A stretch of 25,058 nucleotides of DNA from positions 1-25,058 of the forward strand of contig JBIIJN010000036.1 in the NCBI GenBank assembly GCA_044233745.1, given 5' to 3'. Positions 15,644 to 22,947 of the stretch are shown here, piece by piece (within the stretch, counting starts at the first letter, position 1; each line of letters starts with the position of its first letter). The translations under genes and the position numbers were made by a program. Source of the stretch: UBA6165 sp044233745 (GTDB lineage: Bacteria > Bacteroidota > Bacteroidia > Flavobacteriales_D > Crocinitomicaceae). The notes beneath the pieces were generated by a model. The model saw only the letters and a program-made list of their open reading frames with translations. It ran no database searches and was not told the DNA's origin.

Positions 15644-16966
15644 TTAAAATTCAGTATAAGTAATAATTAACTTGGGGCGATACTTATTGTCACTTTCAAT
15701 ACCATTGAAAATAATACGTTCTACGTTATCATTTGTTCGAGCGCCAATAATAATCAACTCTGGATTTGTGAAATCCGGATCTTGTTTCACCAAACCCTGA
15801 ATAAAAGAAGTGACATCAACCTGATATCTACTAAATTGAGGCACAAAAGGAAAGGTAACTGGAATCAAAACACCACTGTTTAGCGCGAGACCCCAAATAC
15901 CATCGCCATCAGCGCGCTTGTTGTAAACAAAAATACGTTCACTTGGGTAGCGGTCGTCGCCATTAAAATATTGATAAGGCAAATAAAGTGTAGCCCGATG
16001 GATGACCGTTTTGTTGTTCAAATTTTGTACACCGGGAAATCTAACGACAGCCCTGGCGTGGCCTGATTGCGCATAAAACTCCTTGCTTCCAAGAGCACTA
16101 TTTGAAATCAGATCGCTCAATTTGGTATTGGCATCGTCGTAAATAACCTTATTGTATCTCACCGAATTGCTATTGATGATCAAATTAAATGTTTTTAGGT
16201 CAGCACCTTGCTTATAGTAAATGGTCAATTTAGAATCTGTATCGAGCAAATCTAATGAATATACAGCGCCGTTATTGCCCGTTATATTGGCATTTTGGGT
16301 AACCACATGCAATCCTTTGAAATAGCTCAGAAAAGTTTCATTGTTTAGCATATTACCCGATGTCGAACTGTTGATTAACTCTTGACCAAACGAATTTTTC
16401 AAGCGCAATCTTAATTGTGGTGGACTTGCAACTGTATCCGTTCCTTCAAAATGTGGCTTTTTCACATCGGGAATAAAACTTTCAAAACCTGTTTCAATAA
16501 GATTAGCCAATCCCACTTCAGATGTTGAATTGTTTTGGTATAGCGAATCTGCGCTCAAATCTTCAGTGACTCTAAAGACAGCAAAATCTTGTTGATAATT
16601 GCCCAAGCCATATTGGTCGCGATACTCCATGCCCAACACAACAGAATCAATCACAATAGCAGCAATATCACCAAAATCAGGGTTGTTGGCTGCCAATCTG
16701 AGTTGCGTGTAAAATCCGGCAGAAACCTTACCAAAAACTGGGTCGACGTAGCTACCTAGAAGTGCTAATCGCGCATTTGCCGTGATAGTAGAATCTACAT
16801 ATTCGGTAGAAGCAACGATAGAAAAGGTATCCACTCCGTTGGCATCTAAAAGCATCGATTCGTCATAGATTTCTTTACCTAGAAGAGATTCCTTTTTTTT
16901 GCACGCAATCAACGATAAAAGCACACCCGAAGTGAATAGGGCTACTAGAAAAATGTTCTTTGTCAT
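15644..16966 (-). CDS. DUF4270 lipoprotein
   Basis: 440 aa with a lipoprotein signal peptide: lipobox SLIAC, Cys22, followed by KKKES. It would be lipidated and anchored in a membrane facing the periplasm or surface. The body matches the DUF4270 pattern: a beta-rich protein with VDTFSIVAST near the start, SYVDPVFGKVSAGFYTQLR, and a C-terminal region with YQVDVTSFIQGL and ending KLIITYTEF. DUF4270 proteins are common in Bacteroidota and have no established function that I can name. It sits between a glycogen synthase-like gene (12-base gap upstream) and glmS (2-base gap downstream). That suggests co-expression with amino-sugar synthesis. Family call is good; role unknown. Confidence 0.88.
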   Translation of the reverse strand: MTKNIFLVALFTSGVLLSLIACKKKESLLGKEIYDESMLLDANGVDTFSIVASTEYVDSTITANARLALLGSYVDPVFGKVSAGFYTQLRLAANNPDFGDIAAIVIDSVVLGMEYRDQYGLGNYQQDFAVFRVTEDLSADSLYQNNSTSEVGLANLIETGFESFIPDVKKPHFEGTDTVASPPQLRLRLKNSFGQELINSSTSGNMLNNETFLSYFKGLHVVTQNANITGNNGAVYSLDLLDTDSKLTIYYKQGADLKTFNLIINSNSVRYNKVIYDDANTKLSDLISNSALGSKEFYAQSGHARAVVRFPGVQNLNNKTVIHRATLYLPYQYFNGDDRYPSERIFVYNKRADGDGIWGLALNSGVLIPVTFPFVPQFSRYQVDVTSFIQGLVKQDPDFTNPELIIIGARTNDNVERIIFNGIESDNKYRPKLIITYTEF

Positions 16967-16978
16967 TCAGTTTTGTAA

Positions 16979-17803
16979 TTATTCAGAAAGTACTGGCTCC
17001 TCAACTATTTTATCAACGAAGTCAGAAAGCAATTTCATGGGCGTTTCATCTGTATCAAAATCTAGTTGATGACAGGATAACGAATCACAAAGCGATTTCA
17101 TATTTTTATCTGCATCTTTTGTGCAAAAAACTACACCATCAGACAAATGCATAGCGTATTTTCGAACAGCATCCAAATCTCCGTCGCTAAGGGCATTAAT
17201 AGTTTCTTCGCTGAAACCGTCAAATTTCAACTTATCGATGAAGCGGTCAGAAAACTTGAAGTTGGGCACATCTTCATAAACAGAATAGATGAGTTTGGCT
17301 TCATTGAAGTGCGGTTCGTTGGCAAATACATCCTTGATATACAAAGGCATAAATGTTGACATCCAACCCGTGCAAACGATTGCATCTGGTTTCCAGCCCA
17401 ATTTTTTCACTGTTTCCATTACACCACGGCAAAAGAACATCGAGCGCTCATCATTGTCTGGACAGGCCAAACCATCTTCCTCACATTCGATAGATTTTCT
17501 TTTAAAATACTCCTCGTTATCAATGAAATACACTTGTATTCTTGTTGATGGCACTGAAGCTACCTTGATAATCAGCGGGTGATCGTGATCATCAATAATC
17601 AAATTCATACCTGACAGACGAATTACTTCGTGCAGTTGGTGGCGTCGCTCGTTGATGGCGCCAAACTTGGGCATAAAAACTCTGATTTCTTTTCCTGAAT
17701 CGTGGATCCCTTGTGAAACTTTTCTGATAAAATTAGCCAGCTCAGTCTTGGCCAAAAAAGGATTGATCTCCTGAGAGATAAATAAAACACGCTTTTTCTC
17801 CAT
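16979..17803 (-). CDS. Glycogen/starch synthase N-terminal-half protein, probably non-catalytic
   Basis: 274 aa, about half of a full glycogen synthase (roughly 480 aa). It aligns by eye with the N-terminal Rossmann domain (GT5 type): VLFISQEINPFLAKTELANF, then RVFMPKFGAINERRH, VYFIDNEEYFKR, and RSMFFCRGVMETVKKLGWKPDAIVCTGWMSTFMPLYIK. The C-terminal GT domain that holds the nucleotide-sugar site and catalytic Glu is absent. The substrate-binding KxGGLxD loop is degraded to KTELAN (residues 19-24). The canonical HxHDW is replaced by VCTGW. Some annotation calls such genes glycogen synthase, but glucosyl transfer looks unlikely. It is the first gene of the minus-strand run with DUF4270 and glmS, behind a -7 element at 17828-17835, and diverges from panC. 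Confidence 0.85.
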   Translation of the reverse strand: MEKKRVLFISQEINPFLAKTELANFIRKVSQGIHDSGKEIRVFMPKFGAINERRHQLHEVIRLSGMNLIIDDHDHPLIIKVASVPSTRIQVYFIDNEEYFKRKSIECEEDGLACPDNDERSMFFCRGVMETVKKLGWKPDAIVCTGWMSTFMPLYIKDVFANEPHFNEAKLIYSVYEDVPNFKFSDRFIDKLKFDGFSEETINALSDGDLDAVRKYAMHLSDGVVFCTKDADKNMKSLCDSLSCHQLDFDTDETPMKLLSDFVDKIVEEPVLSE

Positions 17804-17827
17804 ATTCCCTTTTCAAATTAAACATTG

Positions 17828-17835
17828 CAAAATTA
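17828..17835 (-). promoter_or_regulatory. Putative -7 element for the glycogen synthase-like/DUF4270/glmS run
   Basis: Read on the minus strand this is TAATTTTG, an exact TAnnTTTG match. It sits about 25 bases before the start at 17803, so the leader would be short (about 18 nt). No good -33 TTG was seen at 19-21 bases spacing. Confidence 0.5.
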
Positions 17836-17869
17836 TAAAAAAAATATCGGAAAATCGATTATTTAGGAA

Positions 17870-17877
17870 TAGTTTTG
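17870..17877 (+). promoter_or_regulatory. Putative -7 element for panC
   Basis: TAGTTTTG is an exact TAnnTTTG match, 28 bases before the panC start at 17906. It is divergent from the minus-strand element at 17828-17835, and the two are 34 bases apart. The -33 half is not clear. Confidence 0.5.
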
Positions 17878-17905
17878 TGCCCTGAAATTTCTAAAGCGCA
17901 AATAA

Positions 17906-18763
17906 TTGCAATCATTCAAGACGGTAGATTCCATTTCCAAGTGGCTTCAAAACAACAAAAGAGAGGGTAAATCAGTTGGGTTTGTTCCAACTATGGGTGC
18001 TCTTCACGCGGGTCATGTTTCTTTAGTGGAACGAGCCAAAGCTGAGTGCGACGTGGTAGTTGTGAGTATTTTCGTGAATCCAACACAGTTCAATTCGACG
18101 GAAGATTTAGATAAATACCCCCGAAGTTTGGAAAATGACATACGGATGTTGTTTGGCACCAACTGCGATGCTGTTTTTGTTCCGGAAGTAACTATGATGT
18201 ATCCAGATTTTCCGAATCATACACATACCATTAACGTAGATTTGACAGTAATTAACACCGTCATGGAGGGTATGTTTAGACCAGGTCACTTCGAAGGCGT
18301 TATAAATGTGGTGCATCGCTTCTTTGATATAGTGAAGCCCGACAAGGCTTATTTTGGTGAAAAGGACTATCAACAGTTGGCAGTTATCCGAAAAATGGTG
18401 AGCGACTTGCAGCTTGATGCGGAAATAGTTGCCTGTCCAACCCTTCGTGAAAAAACGGGTTTGGCTATGAGTAGCAGGAATCAACGATTGAGCAGCAAAG
18501 GTATGGATGACGCGCTAATCATATACAACACCTTACTTGAAGCAAAAAAACTGGCAACAAAAATGACGCCCGCGCAAGTGAAAAGTTTTTGTGCCTCGGC
18601 ATTCGAGAAAAGCAATTTGTCGTTGGAGTATTTCGAAATTTGCGATAGCGCTACCCTTCAAATTTTGGAAAACGAATGGGTTCCCGGCGCACGTTGCTTC
18701 ATCGCGGCTTATTGTGAAGAGGTGCGATTGATTGATAATATGGAACTGATAAAATTGAATTAA
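17906..18763 (+). CDS. panC: Pantothenate synthetase
   Basis: 285 aa. It condenses (R)-pantoate and beta-alanine with ATP to form pantothenate, in the cytoplasm. Landmarks: VGFVPTMGALHAGH (24-37) with the HxGH-type nucleotide-binding motif (His34, His37); IFVNPTQF; MEGMFRPGHFEGV; FGEKDYQQL; and MSSRNQRLS, the KMSKS-like loop. The start is a TTG. An in-frame TAA lies directly before it (17903-17905), and the next ATG is Met30 inside the active-site motif, so a start at or very near 17906 is forced. panD follows after 27 bases; together they cover the last steps to vitamin B5. A -7 element lies at 17870-17877. Confidence 0.96.
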   Translation: MQSFKTVDSISKWLQNNKREGKSVGFVPTMGALHAGHVSLVERAKAECDVVVVSIFVNPTQFNSTEDLDKYPRSLENDIRMLFGTNCDAVFVPEVTMMYPDFPNHTHTINVDLTVINTVMEGMFRPGHFEGVINVVHRFFDIVKPDKAYFGEKDYQQLAVIRKMVSDLQLDAEIVACPTLREKTGLAMSSRNQRLSSKGMDDALIIYNTLLEAKKLATKMTPAQVKSFCASAFEKSNLSLEYFEICDSATLQILENEWVPGARCFIAAYCEEVRLIDNMELIKLN

Positions 18764-18764
18764 C

Positions 18765-18772
18765 TAACTTTG
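18765..18772 (+). promoter_or_regulatory. Putative -7 element for panD
   Basis: TAACTTTG is an exact TAnnTTTG match just after the panC stop and 18 bases before the panD ATG at 18791. A start would give a very short leader (about 12 nt). No TTG lies at the usual spacing, so panD may instead rely on read-through from panC. Confidence 0.35.
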
Positions 18773-18790
18773 CCCCCTCAATCAGAAAAT

Positions 18791-19141
18791 ATGTTGATTC
18801 AGATTTGTAAATCCAAAATTCACCGCGTTCGTGTAACCCAAGCAGATTTAAACTACATCGGTAGCATCACCATCGATGAAGCTTTAATGGAAGCCGCCAA
18901 TCTATTGGAAGGTGAGCGCGTTCAGGTGGTCAATTGCAATAACGGTGAGCGCTTGGAAACCTATGTTATCAAAGGCTTGCGCAATTCGGGCACGATTTGT
19001 TTGAATGGTCCTGCCGCTCGCAGATGCCAAGTCAATGATATTGTGATTGTTATTGGCTACGGTTTTCTGGATTTCGAAGAAGCTAAAACATTTAAACCTT
19101 CGTTGGTTTTTCCGAATGAACAAACCAATCTGCTCGATTAA
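18791..19141 (+). CDS. panD: Aspartate 1-decarboxylase
   Basis: 116 aa, the usual length. The pyruvoyl enzyme decarboxylates aspartate to beta-alanine, the co-substrate of PanC. I chose the ATG at 18791; a TTG at 18770 would add seven residues not found in the family. The protein begins MLIQICKSKIHRVRVTQADL and has the self-cleavage site Gly24-Ser25 in YIGSITID, which generates the pyruvoyl group. Further landmarks are NNGERLETYVIKG, where the Arg-Leu-Glu-Thr-Tyr stretch is conserved, and GTICLNGPAARRCQVND. It follows panC by 27 bases. The flippase-like gene downstream is in the same frame, separated by the TAA and seven codons. Confidence 0.97.
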   Translation: MLIQICKSKIHRVRVTQADLNYIGSITIDEALMEAANLLEGERVQVVNCNNGERLETYVIKGLRNSGTICLNGPAARRCQVNDIVIVIGYGFLDFEEAKTFKPSLVFPNEQTNLLD

Positions 19142-19162
19142 GTTTTTCACAAAAACACGCAT

Positions 19163-20161
19163 TTGAAAAAATCCATCATTCAAATTCTAAAAGTGCTCAT
19201 CCCTGCTGTGGTTGGGATTTATTTGGTTTGGTATATGGTGGACTTGATTCAAAAGCAAGATCAGGCCGCGTTTTGGGACAAAATCAAGGAAATGAACTAT
19301 TGGTGGATTGGTTTTTCCTTGCTGATTGGCTTGATGAGTCACCTGATTCGCGCTCACCGCTGGAAATATTTATTGGAACCTATGGGCTATCAAACCAGTT
19401 TTGCCAATCGTTATCATGCCACGATGGTAGGTTATGTGGTGAACATGGTTTTGCCAAGAGCTGGAGAAGCTTCGCGAGCAGGCGTATTACTCAAAACCAA
19501 TGATGTACCGTTTAGTAAAGCCTTTGGAACGATTATCGCCGAGCGCGCTATAGATTTAATTCTATTGATGATTGTTGGTTTAATCACTGTTTCGCTGAGT
19601 TTAACAGACTTTTATGCGCTTTACGACAAATTGCTTGCTGGAAACGAAAAAGAGGGCTCTGGCGTGATGATTTATGTTTTGGCTGGATTTGTTTTTGTGG
19701 CGCTCGTGGCTTGGGTTTTTTTAAGAAAAAATGTGGCCTTGCGCGATAAAATTTGGAACCTGATTGACGGTGTGAAATCGGGTTTATTTTCGATTTTCAA
19801 ATCCAAAAACCCGGGCGCTTTTGTACTGCATTCCTTATTGATTTGGGTTTTGTACATTTTGTTTTTTGGCGTTTGCTTTATGGCCCTTGAAGAAACTCAA
19901 TATGTGCCCGTTCAAGGTATTTTGATGGGATTTATTGCTGGCACATTGGGCGTAATGCTCACCAATGGAGGCGTGGGTGTTTATCCGCTGTTTGTTGGCA
20001 CCGTGATTACTTTCTACGCTTTCCCTGATTTTGTTGGCGCACACAACACCGCATTGGCATTAGCTACTGTGATTTGGCTCACGCAAACCTTTTTCCTTAT
20101 TGTGCTCGGTTTGATATCTTTGGTTTATATTTCGAGAAAATTCCCGGTGAACAATGACTGA
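19163..20161 (+). CDS. Lysylphosphatidylglycerol synthase TM region / flippase-like membrane protein
   Basis: 332 aa, from a TTG start at 19163; the panD stop lies eight codons upstream in the same frame, and no ATG or GTG lies between. The start yields the plausible N-terminus MKKSIIQILK. There are about seven to eight hydrophobic segments spread over the whole length (for example 8-28, 44-58, 135-150, 168-185, 220-240, 248-275, 290-325). The family hallmarks are LIRAHRWKYLLEP (about 59-71) followed by NMVLPRAGEASRAGVL (about 94-109) and IIAERAIDLILLMIV. This is the integral-membrane domain (UPF0104/PF03706) that occurs alone or joined to MprF synthase domains. Here there is no synthase domain, so lipid flipping is possible but unproven. 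The stop overlaps the rfaE2 start by 8 bases. Confidence 0.88.
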   Translation: MKKSIIQILKVLIPAVVGIYLVWYMVDLIQKQDQAAFWDKIKEMNYWWIGFSLLIGLMSHLIRAHRWKYLLEPMGYQTSFANRYHATMVGYVVNMVLPRAGEASRAGVLLKTNDVPFSKAFGTIIAERAIDLILLMIVGLITVSLSLTDFYALYDKLLAGNEKEGSGVMIYVLAGFVFVALVAWVFLRKNVALRDKIWNLIDGVKSGLFSIFKSKNPGAFVLHSLLIWVLYILFFGVCFMALEETQYVPVQGILMGFIAGTLGVMLTNGGVGVYPLFVGTVITFYAFPDFVGAHNTALALATVIWLTQTFFLIVLGLISLVYISRKFPVNND

Positions 20162-20666
20162 CATTTTGCGCAACATAGAAAAGAAAATCTTCACACTTGA
20201 TGCTTTACAAGTGCGGCGAAATCTTTGGCGCAATGAAAATAAAAAGGTGGTATTTACCAATGGCTGCTTTGATATTTTGCATTTGGGTCATATTACCTAT
20301 CTAGCCAAAGCTGCAGAATTGGGAGAAATATTGGTAGTAGCTGTAAACGACGATGCATCAGTGCGCGCTCAAAACAAAGCACCAAATCGTCCGATAAATC
20401 CAGAAAATGCCCGTGCGTTTTTATTGGCCGCACTTACTTTTGTAGATGCCGTTGTGATTTTTTCTGAAGACACGCCGTTGAAACTAATTCAACAAATCCA
20501 GCCTGATGTTTTGGTGAAAGGTGCTGATTATGATGCCGCTGAAACAGATTCCAACTCGAAAAAATTCATCGTGGGTTCAACAGAAGTTAAAGCTTACGGA
20601 GGAGTGGTGAAAACGATTGACTTGGTAGATGGTTACTCAACTACAGCAATTTTGGCGAAGAAATAA
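20154..20666 (+). CDS. rfaE2: D-glycero-beta-D-manno-heptose 1-phosphate adenylyltransferase
   Basis: 170 aa. It corresponds to the C-terminal half of E. coli HldE and transfers AMP from ATP to heptose-1-phosphate, giving ADP-heptose for the LPS core. The nucleotidyltransferase signature is FTNGCFDILHLGH, with HxGH at His43-His46. NDDASVRAQNKAPNRP, VLVKGADY and the terminal VDGYSTTAILAKK also fit the family. The kinase half is not in this window, so it is a separate gene elsewhere. The start overlaps the previous gene by 8 bases, indicating translational coupling with the flippase-like protein. The following minus-strand gene is convergent; 38 bases separate the stops, with only a weak hairpin. 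Confidence 0.94.
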   Translation: MTDILRNIEKKIFTLDALQVRRNLWRNENKKVVFTNGCFDILHLGHITYLAKAAELGEILVVAVNDDASVRAQNKAPNRPINPENARAFLLAALTFVDAVVIFSEDTPLKLIQQIQPDVLVKGADYDAAETDSNSKKFIVGSTEVKAYGGVVKTIDLVDGYSTTAILAKK

Positions 20667-20704
20667 GGCTTTCGATTTTTTAGAAAAGCAATTCCAAATT
20701 CTTA

Positions 20705-21580
20705 CTACCACTTCGGACAGCTATTACAATCATTTGTAGGTCGGATGTAGAATAAAAATCCGAAAAGTCCCTCGACGGCACCATAGGTAAACACATGAGT
20801 TACGTGACTTAGCTCGGCTGGTCTTGTTTTGGCTTTCACTTGATGCATCACCCCACCTGCCAAATTGCCTTGTAAAAAGAAATGTTTGAAAAAGATAAAA
20901 CGCAGTCCAGTGTGGATAGATAAACCATAGCCGCTCAGACTATTCACTCGCTCTGTTCGATACCCTTCAAACGTAAAATCTGTGGATGAAATCAAAGCAC
21001 CCGCAGAAACGCCATATAGCCAATTGATTGAAAAATTGCCATCGCGGGCAAATTCAAAAGGGGCTAAGTTTCTTGACAATTGCACACGCAAATAATTCAA
21101 TCCAGCCGTGTTTTGATATTGAAAATGAGAAGCATTCAAAACACGTTTTTGACCATTGCCAAAAGTGCCATTCCAAAGTGGGTCTGCACCCGCATTCACA
21201 AAGCCAGCGATTTCAACTTCTTGACCATCATCAATCACATATTTCATGTGGTCGAAGCCAACAGAAAGGTTCCAAAAATTCTTGAAATTGTAGCCCAAGC
21301 GAACGTTGTATTGTTGCAATGTAAACTTGGCGGGATTAAAATATGCGCCAGAAAACGGAGCTGGTTTGTCTTGAGCGCGAACACCTTTGAGTCTGAAATC
21401 ATACGCGTCGCCTACAAAACGAATGGTGCTTGCTGAATAGGCGCTTTTGTTATAGCCCAATGCCAAATCTAAGGTGCCTTGAGCGTAGGCATTTTTGGGT
21501 TTCCGACGCTTGTAGGTGCTCTGGGCTTGTGTGTCGGGAAGAACCATAAACAAAAGGAAAACTGCGAATATCAATCTCAT
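20705..21580 (-). CDS. Probable outer-membrane beta-barrel protein, function unknown
   Basis: 291 aa. A signal peptide (MRLIFAVFLLFMVLPDTQAQ) is cleaved near residues 18-20. A basic stretch STYKRRKPKNAYAQG follows. The rest alternates short strands: NVRLGYNFKNFWNLSVGFDHMKYV, YGLSIHTGLRFIFFKHFFLQGNLAGGV and AVEGLFGFLFYI. This resembles small 8-12-strand barrels. The tail NDCNSCPKW has two Cys. No named family was recognised. It is convergent with rfaE2 and divergent from yraN, with a good -7 element at 21600-21607. Confidence 0.75.
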   Translation of the reverse strand: MRLIFAVFLLFMVLPDTQAQSTYKRRKPKNAYAQGTLDLALGYNKSAYSASTIRFVGDAYDFRLKGVRAQDKPAPFSGAYFNPAKFTLQQYNVRLGYNFKNFWNLSVGFDHMKYVIDDGQEVEIAGFVNAGADPLWNGTFGNGQKRVLNASHFQYQNTAGLNYLRVQLSRNLAPFEFARDGNFSINWLYGVSAGALISSTDFTFEGYRTERVNSLSGYGLSIHTGLRFIFFKHFFLQGNLAGGVMHQVKAKTRPAELSHVTHVFTYGAVEGLFGFLFYIRPTNDCNSCPKW

Positions 21581-21599
21581 ATCTTGGGTTGTGAAGCGA

Positions 21600-21607
21600 C
21601 AAAAATA
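21600..21607 (-). promoter_or_regulatory. Putative -7 element for the outer-membrane-type gene at 21580
   Basis: On the minus strand this reads TATTTTTG, an exact TAnnTTTG match, 19 bases before the start codon. No -33 TTG at the usual spacing was seen. Confidence 0.45.
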
Positions 21608-21616
21608 ACGCTAAAA

Positions 21617-21648
21617 TTGGGTTCTTGTTACTTACTTTTTTATATTTG
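21617..21648 (+). promoter_or_regulatory. Putative promoter for yraN
   Basis: TATATTTG (21641-21648) is an exact TAnnTTTG match. A TTG at 21617-21619 lies 21 bases upstream and can serve as the -33 element. The yraN ATG at 21670 follows 21 bases later. It faces the divergent element at 21600-21607. Confidence 0.55.
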
Positions 21649-21669
21649 CCGAACCTAAACTATTACATC

Positions 21670-22026
21670 ATGGCAGAACACAACGACCTCGGCAAGACCG
21701 GGGAAGATTTGGCGCTAGCTGAATTGCTGAAAAAAGGCTTTCAACTCAAAGAGCGCAATTACAGTTTCAACAAAGCAGAGATTGATTTGGTTATGACCCA
21801 CGGAAGCGATTTGGTTTTCGTTGAGGTGAAAACGAGGCAAACTGCTGAAATTGGTGAGCCCTATCTGGCTGTAACCAAATCCAAACAAAAGCAATTGATC
21901 AAAGCGGCGCATCACTACATTGTGAGCAAAGATTTGGATGTGAATGCCCGATTCGATATTGTTTCTATTGTTCACAATTCCTATCGAACGGTAATTGAAC
22001 ATATTGAGGATGCCTTCTATCCGTAA
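21670..22026 (+). CDS. yraN: YraN family (UPF0102) endonuclease-like protein
   Basis: 118 aa from the ATG at 21670; a TTG at 21625 would add 15 residues and overlap the promoter. The protein begins MAEHNDLGKTGEDLALAELL, typical of the family. Restriction-endonuclease-like fold residues are present: Glu37 and Asp39 in AEIDLV, then Glu52 and Lys54 in FVEVKTR. YLAVTKSKQKQLIKAA follows. YraN proteins are thought to be nucleases or Holliday-junction-related enzymes, but their role is not well established. It is flanked by an outer-membrane-type gene (divergent) and a 170-base spacer before DUF2892. Confidence 0.92.
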   Translation: MAEHNDLGKTGEDLALAELLKKGFQLKERNYSFNKAEIDLVMTHGSDLVFVEVKTRQTAEIGEPYLAVTKSKQKQLIKAAHHYIVSKDLDVNARFDIVSIVHNSYRTVIEHIEDAFYP

Positions 22027-22196
22027 CTATTTATTTTTTAATTATTTAAACTTTTAACCTACAAAAAATGATTAGCAAAAAACAATTAAACCACCTCATT
22101 TTTTAGCACATGAAAAATGGAAGGTTGTGACTTTGGTCACCACTGCTTGGTTTGTTTCTGTCGTAACTTTGTCAAATAATTTAAAAACACAATAGT
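22027..22196 (+). other. Intergenic region upstream of the DUF2892 gene
   Basis: This 170-base region is AT-rich for the first 80 bases. It holds an inverted repeat GTGAC-TTTG-GTCAC (22127-22140), extendable to 8-base arms with one mismatch, and a -7 element at 22164-22171. A 12-codon frame (22069-22107) is probably chance. No terminator for yraN was seen. Confidence 0.5.
22164..22171 (+). promoter_or_regulatory. Putative -7 element for the DUF2892 gene
   Basis: TAACTTTG is an exact TAnnTTTG match, 25 bases before the ATG at 22197. No TTG lies 19-21 bases upstream. The nearby inverted repeat (22127-22140) is 23 bases upstream, where an activator or repressor could bind. Confidence 0.5.
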
Positions 22197-22406
22197 ATGA
22201 AAAAGAACATGGGAAATTTAGATCGCGTAATTCGCTTAGTAATTGCTGCTGTTTTGGTAGGATTAATTTTTGCCGACCTTGTCGAAAGCACACTCGCCAT
22301 TATTTTGTTGGTTGTGGCTGGTGTATTTACGCTTACAAGTTTTATAAGTTTTTGTCCCTTATATACTTTACTTGGGATTTCATCTTGCCCTAAAGCTAAG
22401 AGATAA
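22197..22406 (+). CDS. DUF2892 (YgaP-like) small inner-membrane protein
   Basis: 69 aa. It begins MKKNMGNLDRVIRLVIAAVLVG and has two hydrophobic segments (about 12-28 and 32-52). It ends with the family pattern SFISFCPLYTLLGISSCP, with Cys residues at about 53 and 64. This matches DUF2892, the membrane part of the YgaP rhodanese family. Here the rhodanese domain is absent, as is common for stand-alone members. Role unknown; the Cys pair could be redox- or sulfur-linked by analogy with YgaP. It has its own -7 element. A small lipoprotein gene follows 66 bases later on the same strand. Confidence 0.88.
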   Translation: MKKNMGNLDRVIRLVIAAVLVGLIFADLVESTLAIILLVVAGVFTLTSFISFCPLYTLLGISSCPKAKR

Positions 22407-22472
22407 TTTGGATTTAGTAAATTAACCAACCTATTGTGTGTAATCTGATTATTAATATTAAAACTTAGAAAA

Positions 22473-22895
22473 ATGAAAACGATTAAATTTTTAGCCTTGG
22501 CGCTTTTGGCCATCACCACTGTTTCTTCTTGTAAAAAAGATGAAAAAATCTCTCCTTCTAATTCAGCTGCTGTATTGCAGGACACTTCATGGAAAGTAAC
22601 GCTTTTCAGCGAAGACGGAGTCAATGAAACGAGCTACTTTACGGGCTACTCCTTCGATTTTATGGATGGGGGAATTGTGAAAGCTACTTCTGGTTCTAAC
22701 ACTGTGAATGGCACATGGGGAACACGTGAAGACAGCGGGAAAACCAAATTGGACTTGAATTTCGACGATGTAAACAACTTCGACGAATTGGATGACGATT
22801 GGGAAATTTTAACCCAAAGTTCTTCTAAAATTGAATTGAGAGATGTGAGCGGTGGTAATGGCACTACGGATTTGTTGACTTTCGAGAAAAACTAA
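22473..22895 (+). CDS. Small lipoprotein, lipocalin-like
   Basis: 140 aa with a clear lipobox: hydrophobic N-terminus, then TVSSC with Cys20, followed by KKDEK. The mature part begins with a Trp in DTSWKVTLFSEDG and continues with beta strands: YSFDFMDGGIVKATSGSNTVNGTWG and KIELRDVSGG, ending LLTFEKN. The spacing of a Trp near the start and the TWG motif resembles lipocalin-like lipoproteins of Bacteroidota, but the fold is inferred, not proven. It is acidic in the middle (NFDDVNNFDELDDDWE). The gene follows DUF2892 by 66 bases with no clear promoter. A good intrinsic terminator lies 20 bases past the stop. Confidence 0.82.
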   Translation: MKTIKFLALALLAITTVSSCKKDEKISPSNSAAVLQDTSWKVTLFSEDGVNETSYFTGYSFDFMDGGIVKATSGSNTVNGTWGTREDSGKTKLDLNFDDVNNFDELDDDWEILTQSSSKIELRDVSGGNGTTDLLTFEKN

Positions 22896-22915
22896 AACCG
22901 GATAATTTCGATTTG

Positions 22916-22947
22916 AGCCGCCTTGAGAAATTGGGGCGGCTTTTTTT
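22916..22947 (+). terminator. Intrinsic terminator after the small lipoprotein
   Basis: AGCCGCC (22916-22922) pairs with GGCGGCT (22935-22941), a perfect 7-bp GC-rich stem with a 12-nt loop, followed by T's to 22947. It ends the DUF2892/lipoprotein transcript. The T run overlaps the stop codon (22946-22948) of the convergent kinase gene. Confidence 0.88.

Noticed and set aside
20667..20704. Possible terminator between rfaE2 and the convergent gene.
   Set aside because: Only a 5-bp GCTTT/AAAGC stem with a long AT loop and no U tract; too weak to call.
22069..22107. A 12-codon frame (MISKKQLNHLIF) upstream of DUF2892, considered as a leader peptide.
   Set aside because: It lies before the -7 element at 22164 and has no run of regulatory codons or attenuator hairpin.
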